64,000 bases of DNA from CAG-791 sp045130475 (GTDB taxonomy: Bacteria > Bacillota > Clostridia > Lachnospirales > Lachnospiraceae). Shown here in pieces: positions 8,064-16,227 of the stretch. Location: positions 13,271 through 77,270 of the forward strand of contig JBGUPU010000075.1 in NCBI GenBank assembly GCA_045130475.1, given 5' to 3'. Each line of letters begins with the position of its first letter. The first letter of the stretch is position 1. Under the pieces are notes generated by a model. The model did no database searches. It was not told where the DNA came from and saw only the letters and a list, made by a program, of their open reading frames with translations. Both the position numbers and the translations under genes were made by a program.

Positions 8064-9323
8064 ATGGCACTGATCAAAAAACCAGTCACAGGTATGAAGG
8101 ATATTATGCCCGAGGAAATGGAAATCCGCGATTACGCGATCTCCGTGATCAAAAAGACCTACGCGGAATTCGGCTTTTCCTCTATTGAGACCCCGTGCGT
8201 GGAGAATATCGCGAACCTGACCAGCAAGCAGGGCGGCGACAACGAGAAGCTGATCTTCAAGATCCTCAAGCGCGGCGAGAAGCTCAAAATTGACACAGCA
8301 AGATCCGAGGAAGATTTGGTGGACGGAGGTCTGCGCTATGATCTGACCGTGCCGCTGGTGCGCTACTATTCCAATCATGCCAATGAGCTGCCCATGCCTT
8401 TCAAGGCGCTGCAGATGGGCAATGTGTGGCGAGCGGACCGTCCCCAGAAGGGGCGCTACCGCCAGTTCATGCAGTGTGATATCGATATCATCGGCGAAGC
8501 GACCAATCTGGCAGAGATCGAGCTGATCCTTGCAACCACCACGACCCTGGGCAGGCTGGGCTTCAAGGGCTTCCAGATCCGCATCAATGACCGCCGGATC
8601 CTGGCTGCCATGGCAGCTGCCTGCGGGTTCCCTGAGGACCGTTTCGGCGAAGTCTTTATCATCCTCGACAAGATGGACAAGATCGGCATGGACGGCGCCG
8701 CGAAGGAGTTGGTTGAGAGCGGCTTCACACAGGAGAGCACCGATGCCTACATCAGCCTCTTCAAAGGCCTTGAGGAAGCGGAAGACCAGCTGTCCTACCT
8801 GGAAGAGAAGCTGACGGATGTGATCGCCCCTCAGGTGATCCCGGATCTGCGCACTGTCATTGAGAGTGTGGACGGCGTCAAAGAGGCCGATTTCCGCATC
8901 GTCTTTGACCCCACCATCGTCCGCGGAATGGGCTACTACACAGGCACGATCTTTGAGATCGCCATGCCTGAGCTGGGCATCAGCTGCGGAGGCGGCGGCC
9001 GCTACGACGCCATGGTCGGCAAATTTACCGGCAAGGATGTCCCGGCCTGCGGTTTCTCCATCGGCTTCGAGCGCATCATCCTGATCCTCATGGAGCAGGG
9101 CTTCAAGATCCCCGGCAGTCCTGCCAAGGTTGCTTTCCTCCTCGAGAAGAATCTTCCGGCAGACCGCATGAAGGAAGCCATGCGGAGGGCGCAGCAGGAG
9201 CGCGCCGGCGGCAGACAGGTCCTTCTGGCAAGAATGGCCAAGAACAAGAAATTCCAGAAGCAGCAGCTCAAGGATCGGGGCTACGAGGAATTCGAAGAAT
9301 TCTACACCAACCCGCTTAAGTAA
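8064..9323 (+). CDS. hisS: histidyl-tRNA synthetase
   Basis: Class II synthetase that charges tRNA-His. In the 419-residue product, YDLTVPLVRYY (residues 92-102), the motif 2 segment VWRADRPQKGRYRQFMQ with CDIDIIG, RGMGYYTGTIFEI (287-299), GGGGRYD (309-315) and motif 3 GFSIGFER (330-337) are all present. Motif 3 lies later than in the E. coli enzyme and only about 65 residues remain for the anticodon-binding domain, so the C-terminal domain looks shortened or divergent while the insertion region is longer. The basic stretch RMAKNKKFQKQQLKDRGYEE fills this tail. AGGAAGGAC precedes the ATG. aspS follows after 61 bases, an arrangement conserved in Firmicutes. Confidence 0.95.
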   Translation: MALIKKPVTGMKDIMPEEMEIRDYAISVIKKTYAEFGFSSIETPCVENIANLTSKQGGDNEKLIFKILKRGEKLKIDTARSEEDLVDGGLRYDLTVPLVRYYSNHANELPMPFKALQMGNVWRADRPQKGRYRQFMQCDIDIIGEATNLAEIELILATTTTLGRLGFKGFQIRINDRRILAAMAAACGFPEDRFGEVFIILDKMDKIGMDGAAKELVESGFTQESTDAYISLFKGLEEAEDQLSYLEEKLTDVIAPQVIPDLRTVIESVDGVKEADFRIVFDPTIVRGMGYYTGTIFEIAMPELGISCGGGGRYDAMVGKFTGKDVPACGFSIGFERIILILMEQGFKIPGSPAKVAFLLEKNLPADRMKEAMRRAQQERAGGRQVLLARMAKNKKFQKQQLKDRGYEEFEEFYTNPLK

Positions 9324-9384
9324 GATTAATTATAAATAAGAAAAGAATACTGTATCATTACAGAAAGGAACGGCAATAATAGTT

Positions 9385-11178
9385 ATGGCAGAATCGATGA
9401 AAGGGCTGCACCGGACATGCCGGTGTGCCGAGCTGACAGAAGAGTATGTTGGAAAAACAGTGACTGTGATGGGCTGGGTCGCCAAGCAGAGGAACAAAGG
9501 CGGCATCGTCTTTGTGGATCTGCGCGACAGAAGCGGCCTGATCCAGCTGATCTATGAAGAGGCAGACTGCGGTGAAGACAACTTCCGCAAGGCGGAGAAA
9601 ATGCGTGCGGAGTTCGTCGTGGCTGCGACCGGCACAGTCACCCTGCGCAGCGGAGCCGTTAACAAAAACCTGCCTACTGGAACGATCGAAGTCCGTGTTA
9701 CAGACACCAGGATCCTTTCCGAGTCCGAGACACCGCCTTTCCATATCGTTGAAAACAGCAACACCAAGGAGGAACTCCGTCTCCAGTACAGAAGCCTTGA
9801 CCTGCGCAGGCCGGATATGCAGCGAAAGCTCATGCTCCGCAGCCGCATCGTGCAGGATATGCGTACCTTTATGGACAAAGAGGGCTTTCTCGAGATCGAG
9901 ACTCCCATCCTCTGCAAGTCCACGCCCGAGGGTGCCCGCGACTATCTGGTGCCCAGCCGCGTGAAACCCGGCACATTCTATGCCCTGCCCCAGTCTCCCC
10001 AGCTTTTCAAGCAGCTGCTCATGTGCTCCGGCTATGACAGGTATTTCCAGATCGCAAGGTGTTTCCGTGATGAGGACCTTCGCGCGGACCGCCAGCCCGA
10101 ATTCACCCAGGCTGACATGGAACTTTCCTTCGTGGATATCGACGATGTCATCGACGTCAACGAGCGCCTGATCGAGTATGTGGTGGAGCGCGCCATCGGC
10201 CTGCATGTTCAGCGCCCCTTCCCCCGCATGAAGTGGATCGATGCGATGAATGACTACGGCTCGGACAAGCCCGACACCCGCTTCGGCATGAAGCTGGTGG
10301 AGGTCACCGATCTGGTCAGGGACTGCGGCTTCGGCGTCTTTGCCGATGCGGCTTCCAAAAAAGGATGGAGTGTCCGCGGCATCAACGCCAAGGGCCAGGG
10401 CGGCATGGGCCGCAAGCAGATCGACAAGATCGTCGAGATGGCCCGCGGCAACGGCGCAAAGGGCCTTCCCTACATCCAGATCAAGGAAGACGGTTCCGTA
10501 AAGTGCTCCTTTGCGAAGTTCGTCTCCGAGGAGGAGATTCAGGCACTGGTCAGCCGCATGGGCGGTGAGGCCGGCGACCTTCTCTTCTTCGCTGCTGACA
10601 AAAACGGAATCGTCTGGAACGTGCTGGGCGCCCTGCGCCTGAAACTGGGCGAGGATCTGGGCCTTATCGACCACAATCAGTTCAATTTCCTCTGGGTCGT
10701 GGATTTCCCGCTTCTTGAGTGGTCTGAGGAGGAAAACCGCTACGTGGCTATGCATCATCCTTTCACCATGCCTGTGGAAGAGGACTGGGAGCGGATCGAC
10801 TCCGATCCCGGCAGTGTCCGGGCAAAGGCCTATGACATCGTTCTCAACGGCGTCGAGCTGGGCGGCGGCAGTGTCCGTATCCACCAGAGCGATATCCAGG
10901 AGAAGATGTTTGAGGTGATCGGTCTCTCCAAAGAGGAAGCCAATGAGAAATTCGGTTTCCTGCTCACAGCCTTCAAGTACGGTGTTCCGCCTCATGCAGG
11001 ACTGGCCTATGGTGTCGACCGTTTCGTCATGCTCCTGACCGGCGCGGACAGTATCCGTGAAGTCATTGCATTCCCTAAGAATAAGGATGCGGCAGACCTC
11101 ATGAGCGGTGCTCCCGATGTCGTCGACCCCGTACAGCTCACTGACCTTCACATCGCCGTAGAGAAGGAAGAGGAATAA
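9385..11178 (+). CDS. aspS: aspartyl-tRNA synthetase
   Basis: Bacterial-type AspRS of 597 residues. An N-terminal OB-fold anticodon domain begins GWVAKQRNKGGIVFVDLRD. Class II motif 2 is RCFRDEDLRADRQPEFTQ, an inserted GAD domain occupies roughly residues 290-420, and motif 3 is GLAYGVDRFVML near the end, followed by FPKNKDAADLMSGAP. It may or may not charge tRNA-Asn too; the window has no gatCAB or asnS to decide. The spacing from AAAGGAA to the ATG is long, so a start four codons later is possible. Second gene of the hisS-aspS unit. Confidence 0.97.
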   Translation: MAESMKGLHRTCRCAELTEEYVGKTVTVMGWVAKQRNKGGIVFVDLRDRSGLIQLIYEEADCGEDNFRKAEKMRAEFVVAATGTVTLRSGAVNKNLPTGTIEVRVTDTRILSESETPPFHIVENSNTKEELRLQYRSLDLRRPDMQRKLMLRSRIVQDMRTFMDKEGFLEIETPILCKSTPEGARDYLVPSRVKPGTFYALPQSPQLFKQLLMCSGYDRYFQIARCFRDEDLRADRQPEFTQADMELSFVDIDDVIDVNERLIEYVVERAIGLHVQRPFPRMKWIDAMNDYGSDKPDTRFGMKLVEVTDLVRDCGFGVFADAASKKGWSVRGINAKGQGGMGRKQIDKIVEMARGNGAKGLPYIQIKEDGSVKCSFAKFVSEEEIQALVSRMGGEAGDLLFFAADKNGIVWNVLGALRLKLGEDLGLIDHNQFNFLWVVDFPLLEWSEEENRYVAMHHPFTMPVEEDWERIDSDPGSVRAKAYDIVLNGVELGGGSVRIHQSDIQEKMFEVIGLSKEEANEKFGFLLTAFKYGVPPHAGLAYGVDRFVMLLTGADSIREVIAFPKNKDAADLMSGAPDVVDPVQLTDLHIAVEKEEE

Positions 11179-11230
11179 GTTCACTGCGCGCTGAAGATGT
11201 GCGCCGGACTTTTTTCAACCGCTGTTCCTC

Positions 11231-11250
11231 AAGACTCGCTCGCGAGTCTT
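11231..11250. repeat. 20-base perfect palindrome downstream of aspS
   Basis: AAGACTCGCT is followed directly by its reverse complement, AGCGAGTCTT read on the other strand. It could form a tight hairpin in the RNA or bind a dimeric protein. It lies between the aspS stop and its terminator. Confidence 0.6.
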
Positions 11251-11286
11251 GCGCGATGAAGAATAATTAAGATAAATCAAAAGAAA

Positions 11287-11352
11287 CTGCCGCCGCAAAG
11301 GGCCGGATCTGTGTGATCGCGGGACACTTGCGGCGGCAGCTTTTTGTTTTTT
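11287..11352 (+). terminator. intrinsic terminator of hisS-aspS
   Basis: CTGCCGCCGCAA pairs perfectly with TTGCGGCGGCAG around a 29-base loop and is followed by CTTTTTGTTTTTT. Confidence 0.85.
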
Positions 11353-11436
11353 ATCGCGCATAGTCTTTCATCGCGCAAAATCTGTGACTTCGGTCAGGGG
11401 AAACGCACACAAGACCCGCGGACGGGTTTTGGATGC

Positions 11437-12135
11437 TCAGATTTCTTTGACGATGATCTGCTCCGGGAGTTTTTCGGAGCATACGACCATCGTATAGTTT
11501 TCCGGGGCGCGGATCACAGCGAATTCGGCAGGAGCCAGAAGCGGATTTTCCCATAGAATACGGATCTGTCCGCGCCTGCCTTCTTCTGCGGAACCGGGAG
11601 CAGGGAAGGGATCTGGAAGATAGCTCTTCATCCCCCCTCGAAGTCCGCATCCCAGATATTTCAGGTATGCCTCTTTGATAGTCCAGAGGAGATAAAACAG
11701 GCCGAGGCGGCAGGCTGAATTGTCTGGTCCGGCCTTGTATTCATCAGCCGGCATTTCATCTGCCGGCATTGCAAGGACAGCTTCATATTCCTGCGGGGAA
11801 AAAAAGCGTTTTGCGATGCGCACGACGCTGGTGTGCGGCCGGCTGTGTTCCTGCAGGTCCAGACCGACTTCCTGATCAGAGAAGGCGCAGGCAATATAGT
11901 CGCCGGAATGGGAGAGATTAAAATGAATACCCGGGAGACCGGGAAGGAAGGGCTTGCCGTCCTCTGTGCGCTCCAGCATATCCGGGGTGAAGAGCTCCGC
12001 GAAAGAACCCATGCCCATTGCCCTCAGACCTTCGCGCAGCAGCAGGGTCCGCGCTTCTTCTTTCCCTTGTTCGGGAAGGGCTGATCCGTTTTTGGACGAT
12101 CCTTCTGTATTTCGTGTGATCAGAATAATAATCAT
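11437..12135 (-). CDS. 4'-phosphopantetheinyl transferase, Sfp family
   Basis: Transfers the phosphopantetheine arm of coenzyme A to a serine of a carrier protein. The 232-residue size and motif order are those of the Sfp/Gsp type: an N-terminal half with FNLSHSGDYIACAF, then VGLDLQE (the Mg-binding Asp), KRFFSPQEYE and the signature WTIKEAYLKYLG. The carrier is unknown; no polyketide or non-ribosomal peptide genes are in the window, and it could serve fatty-acid acyl carrier protein. It is alone on the minus strand between hisS-aspS and a lipoprotein gene. AAAGG lies eight bases before the ATG, and the first residues MIIILI are unremarkable for the family. Confidence 0.92.
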   Translation of the reverse strand: MIIILITRNTEGSSKNGSALPEQGKEEARTLLLREGLRAMGMGSFAELFTPDMLERTEDGKPFLPGLPGIHFNLSHSGDYIACAFSDQEVGLDLQEHSRPHTSVVRIAKRFFSPQEYEAVLAMPADEMPADEYKAGPDNSACRLGLFYLLWTIKEAYLKYLGCGLRGGMKSYLPDPFPAPGSAEEGRRGQIRILWENPLLAPAEFAVIRAPENYTMVVCSEKLPEQIIVKEI

Positions 12136-12537
12136 GATGATTGCCTTTACATCTTATCCTTAGACATTATCTATCTTTAAACCCCATATAAAATTCAGCC
12201 GGTAAAAATCCTGCTTATGTCTGATGTTTTCCTGATTGTATCAGATTCCCGGAATTTTTGCAGATAGTCTGTCACGTAATGTCACGGAAGAGGAAGCCTG
12301 CAGTTTCAGCCGGCAGCCTTGCGGGAACAGCTGCACGATCCGGACGGGGAATGACAAATTACATGGAAAGGGGCTGCGCCGCAAGTCTTGCGGGAACAGC
12401 ACAGCATAAAAGATGACAGAAAACACTTCATCTGGTATTCTTTATAGAGAAGGAAATGAAAATGTTGATTTTCAGAAGCTTTCCGCAGGACAGCTGGATT
12501 CGGACTGCGTGAGTATGCATCGGGAAGAGGGGTATTT
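12136..12537. repeat. gene-free region carrying a duplicated 14-base word
   Basis: About 400 bases between divergent genes hold no coding sequence that I can support. CTTGCGGGAACAGC occurs twice in the same orientation, at 12318 and 12387. A related word appears inverted after aspS near 11221 (GTCTTGAGGAACAGC on the minus strand). No clear sigma-A promoter stood out. Confidence 0.45.
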
Positions 12538-13323
12538 ATGAGAAAATATTTTTGTGCGTTTGTGATCTGCGCGGCACTGCTCATCATGGGCTGCGGCAGC
12601 GGAACTCCGGATGCCGCAGCATCGGAAAAAGTGCAGAGCGTGAGTAAGACGGAGGAGAGTGCCGCCGTATCTGAGACGGCAGAAGTAAAGGCTTCAGAAG
12701 AAAAGACGGCGGTGGAAAAAACGGATCAGGCAGAAGCTGCGGCAGAGGACGCATCGCAAGCAGTTTCCTCTCAATCCGCTGAAACAGAGCAGGAAGAGAA
12801 AGCAGCGGCTTCCGGAAAAGAGGAGTCTGCGCAGACGGAAAAAGAGGAGGACGCAGACAAACCTGCAAAAAAGGCAGAGGCGCCTCAGAAGGACAAGGCC
12901 GAAACCAAAGACAGGAAAAAGGAATCGAAAGAAAAATACGCCAATGATTATATTCCGGACGGCTTCACTCCCTACGGCAATTATGTGCTGGTCTATGATT
13001 CCGGTTATGAAGTGAAAACCAGGTTATCGAAGGCGGGACTGACCTATTATTATGGAAGCGAAGAATTTTTGTTCACGCTGGACAAGGATCTTCCGGATAT
13101 GACCAGAGAAGTGGCCCATATCCTCTTCAATAATGCGGGTCCCATGGATCCGGCAAATACGGAAGGGGAGGAGTTCCCCTTCGGAGAAGGCTTTGTGATC
13201 TACATTTCCCTGGATGACGGCAGTTACTATGAGGTCTCGAGCGCTTCGCTGGATCTGAACGGCAGAGTTTTTGCCAGAGATATTTTTGAGTTGTTCAGGC
13301 AGAAATGGGAAGGCGCATTCTAA
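12538..13323 (+). CDS. lipoprotein of unknown function
   Basis: The 261-residue product has a signal sequence ending in the lipobox LIMGC, so it should be anchored through Cys19 on the outer face of the membrane. Residues about 25-130 form a low-complexity Glu/Ala/Lys/Ser linker, as expected for a tether through peptidoglycan. The folded part is the last ~125 residues, starting YANDYIPDGFTPYGNYVLVY and containing YYYGSEEFLFTLDKDLPDMT. I do not recognise this domain. GAGGGG is six bases before the ATG. It is a single gene upstream of secDF, which has its own promoter. Confidence 0.75.
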   Translation: MRKYFCAFVICAALLIMGCGSGTPDAAASEKVQSVSKTEESAAVSETAEVKASEEKTAVEKTDQAEAAAEDASQAVSSQSAETEQEEKAAASGKEESAQTEKEEDADKPAKKAEAPQKDKAETKDRKKESKEKYANDYIPDGFTPYGNYVLVYDSGYEVKTRLSKAGLTYYYGSEEFLFTLDKDLPDMTREVAHILFNNAGPMDPANTEGEEFPFGEGFVIYISLDDGSYYEVSSASLDLNGRVFARDIFELFRQKWEGAF

Positions 13324-13405
13324 AAGCACAGGCGCAGACGGTGCTTTTTCAGAGTGCAAACAGATTTTTGTCGATTATTGTACAGTATTTCATTGCAGAA
13401 ATAGT

Positions 13406-13435
13406 TTTACAAGAGGGCGGACATGGTGCTATAAT
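13406..13435 (+). promoter_or_regulatory. sigma-A promoter of secDF
   Basis: TTTACA and TATAAT are spaced by 18 bases, about 105 bases before the secDF start codon. Confidence 0.65.
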
Positions 13436-13540
13436 TGCACAGTGTCTGCTCTTTGACTGTTAAATAGAAAGGGGACATCCATTCCCTTCAGCGTCATAGG
13501 GCACGGCACAGAGTGTTTTCAGTTGGAGGAGTTGATCAAT

Positions 13541-15967
13541 ATGAAGAAATCGAGAGCCGTCATTTCCCTTCTGCTCGTCGTGGCCATCACTGGTCTGATG
13601 GCGTATGCGGTGCTGATCGGATTTGGCAAGGGACACAGAGGATCCTATCACAACATCAAGAAAGGTCTGGATCTGGCGGGCGGCGCGAGCATCACCTACC
13701 AGGCAGTCGGAGAGGAACCTCCCACACAGGAAGACCTGAATGATACAAAGTATAAGCTGCAGCGCCGTGTCGACCAGTACAGCACTGAGGCACAGGTCTA
13801 TACGGAAGGCACTGACCGCCTGAATATCGAGATCCCCGGTATTTCCGGCGTTGCGGAGACAAACCAGATCCTGGAGGATCTCGGACGTCCCGGATCCCTG
13901 TACTTTATCCGTCAGACAGATGACGAGGGGAACGAGAATTACCAGCTGGGACTGACAGAAGAAGGAAGTGTCGAATATGTCCTCACAAAGGATCTTGAGC
14001 AGATCATTGCGGACGGCGACGCAGTAGTCACAGGAACGCAGGTGAGTGACGCGAAAGCCGGTTACCAGCAGGACGACATGGGCAATAAGCAGATCGTCGT
14101 CTCCCTTACTTTCAATGATGAAGGCCGTGAGGCTTTTGCAGCCGCGACAACGAAGGCTTTTTCAGCCGGTGAGTCGATCGGTATTTATTATGACGGCCAT
14201 TTTATCAGTGTTCCCACTGTACAGGCTGCTATCACGGACGGACGCGCGGTCATTACCGGTGAGAGCAGCATTGAGGACGCCGAGAATCTGGCATCCACAA
14301 TCCGTATCGGCGGACTGAAAGTTGAGCTGGAGCGCCTCCGTTCCCAGATTGTCGGCGCACAGCTGGGACAGGACGCCATCCGCACCAGTAAGTTTGCCGG
14401 TCTGATCGGTTTCTGTCTGGTCGCGCTTCTGATGATCGTGATCTATCTGCTGCCCGGTTTTACAGCCACACTTGCGCTGATCATCTACATCCTGATGATG
14501 GCCCTGGTGCTCAACGGCTTTGACATCACGCTGACACTGCCCGGTATCGCGGGTATCCTTCTTTCCATCGGTATGGCTGTTGATGCCAACGTCATCATTT
14601 TCGCCCGTATCCGCGAGGAGCTGGCAAACGGCATCGGCGTCAAGACAGCCATCAACAACGGTTACCACAAAGCTCTTTCCGCTATCATCGACGGCAACGT
14701 GACAACACTGATCGCCGCAGCGGTTCTGGCTGTTCTGGGTTCCGGTACAGTCAAGGGTTTTGCCTACACTCTGGCAATCGGTATCATCCTTTCGATGATC
14801 ACCTCTCTGTTTGTGACCAGATTCCTGATGAATATTTTCTATGGTCTCGGTCTCAGCAGCAAGAAGCTCTATGGTATCGGCAAAAAGAGAACTCCCATTC
14901 ACTTTGTGGAGCGCAGGAAGATCTTCTTCGCGATTTCCATCGCACTGGTTCTGTCCGGTTTTGTCGCCATGGGCGTCTTCCATGCGCGCACCGGCAATGC
15001 CCTCAACTACAGTCTTGATTTCGTCGGCGGTACATCTACCAATGTCAGCTTCAACGAAGACATGAGCCTGGAGGAGATCGAGAGCAAAGTCATCCCGGTC
15101 TTCACAGAGGTCACCGGTGATAATAACGTACAGATCCAGAAGGTCGCCGGCAGCAATGAGGTTATCTTCAAGTCGGTCATTCTGGACACAGACAAGAGCA
15201 CAGAGCTCTCCAATCAGCTGGTTGAGAAGTTCTCTGTCGACAAGGACAGCATCACCTCCGAGACGATCAGTTCCACCATCAGCGACGAGATGAAGCGTGA
15301 CGCTCTGATCGCAGTCGGCGTTGCACTGGTCCTGATGCTGCTCTATATCTGGTTCCGCTTCAAGGACCTGCGCTTCGGTGCTTCTTCCGTCATCTGCCTT
15401 GCACACGACGTTCTTGTCGTGCTTGCCTTCTATGCATTTGTACGGATCAGCGTCGGCAGTACCTTCATCGCCTGCATGCTGACGATCGTCGGTTATTCCA
15501 TCAACGCGACAATCGTTATCTTTGACCGTGTGCGTGAGACTCTGCGCACCAGGAGCAGACAGCAGTCCCTGGCGGATGTAGTCAATGAGAGTGTCACAGA
15601 TACACTGTCCAGAAGTATTTTTACTTCCCTGACTACATTCTTCATGGTACTGGCGCTGTTTATCTTCGGTGTCGCGAGTGTCAAGGAGTTTGCACTTCCG
15701 ATCATGATCGGTATCGTCTGCGGTGCGTATTCCTCTGTCTGCCTGGCAGGCTCCATCTGGTATGTACTGCGCAGGAAAGCGGATGAAGCCGTACAGGCAA
15801 GCATCAGCTCCAAAAAGTCCGGCAAGGGCGGAAATTCCGGCAAGGGTTCCAATAACCAGCAGTCCGGTAAGAAGAAAGATGATTATTCCAACCTCTCCAA
15901 GAAGGAGCGCAAAGAGCGCCGCCGCAAAGAAGAGGAAGCAAAAAACAAGGCGAAGATCACAGTCTGA
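13541..15967 (+). CDS. secDF: fused protein-export membrane protein SecDF
   Basis: Uses the proton motive force to help pull secreted proteins out of the SecYEG channel. The 808-residue protein joins SecD (residues about 1-450) and SecF (about 460-760) in one chain, twelve helices in total, as in many Firmicutes. Visible signatures are IKKGLDLAGGASITYQ at the start of SecD, GMAVDANVIIFARIREEL in its membrane domain, LDFVGGTSTNVSF opening SecF and YSINATIVIFDRVRETL in its membrane domain. The last ~50 residues are a Gly/Ser/Lys-rich cytoplasmic tail. I chose the ATG with GGAGGAG upstream over a TTG six codons earlier that lies inside that site. Confidence 0.97.
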   Translation: MKKSRAVISLLLVVAITGLMAYAVLIGFGKGHRGSYHNIKKGLDLAGGASITYQAVGEEPPTQEDLNDTKYKLQRRVDQYSTEAQVYTEGTDRLNIEIPGISGVAETNQILEDLGRPGSLYFIRQTDDEGNENYQLGLTEEGSVEYVLTKDLEQIIADGDAVVTGTQVSDAKAGYQQDDMGNKQIVVSLTFNDEGREAFAAATTKAFSAGESIGIYYDGHFISVPTVQAAITDGRAVITGESSIEDAENLASTIRIGGLKVELERLRSQIVGAQLGQDAIRTSKFAGLIGFCLVALLMIVIYLLPGFTATLALIIYILMMALVLNGFDITLTLPGIAGILLSIGMAVDANVIIFARIREELANGIGVKTAINNGYHKALSAIIDGNVTTLIAAAVLAVLGSGTVKGFAYTLAIGIILSMITSLFVTRFLMNIFYGLGLSSKKLYGIGKKRTPIHFVERRKIFFAISIALVLSGFVAMGVFHARTGNALNYSLDFVGGTSTNVSFNEDMSLEEIESKVIPVFTEVTGDNNVQIQKVAGSNEVIFKSVILDTDKSTELSNQLVEKFSVDKDSITSETISSTISDEMKRDALIAVGVALVLMLLYIWFRFKDLRFGASSVICLAHDVLVVLAFYAFVRISVGSTFIACMLTIVGYSINATIVIFDRVRETLRTRSRQQSLADVVNESVTDTLSRSIFTSLTTFFMVLALFIFGVASVKEFALPIMIGIVCGAYSSVCLAGSIWYVLRRKADEAVQASISSKKSGKGGNSGKGSNNQQSGKKKDDYSNLSKKERKERRRKEEEAKNKAKITV

Positions 15968-16073
15968 ATAAAAGCATTTTGAGAGCGCCCGCGGCGCGGA
16001 GCAATGTGCAGTTTATTCATAAATCTTTATGACTATTCGCCTATTTCAACAAGTACGGATCCCGGATTCACAG

Positions 16074-16105
16074 CAGGGAGGATGTTGGTGCATCCTCCCT
16101 GTTTG
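16074..16105 (+). terminator. intrinsic terminator after secDF
   Basis: CAGGGAGGATG pairs perfectly with CATCCTCCCTG around a six-base loop, followed by TTTGTT. Confidence 0.8.
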
Positions 16106-16122
16106 TTCCATACTGTAAAAGC

Positions 16123-16167
16123 TCCGGTCAAGCGACCGGACGTGTCCCGTGCCTGCACGGGGACACG
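16123..16167 (+). other. two consecutive stem-loops before recJ
   Basis: TCCGGTC/GACCGGA with a four-base loop is followed directly by CGTGTCCCGTGC pairing with GCACGGGGACACG (one bulge). No T-run follows, so these look like leader RNA structures or chromosomal hairpins rather than terminators. Confidence 0.45.
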
Positions 16168-16227
16168 AACGGGCATTTGACCGGGCCGCATGTATGAGAA
16201 AAAAAGACACGCGCAGCAGAGGACAAC

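Noticed and set aside
9358..11184. 608-codon open frame opposite aspS
   Set aside because: Antisense shadow created by high GC and codon bias in aspS; no recognisable domain.
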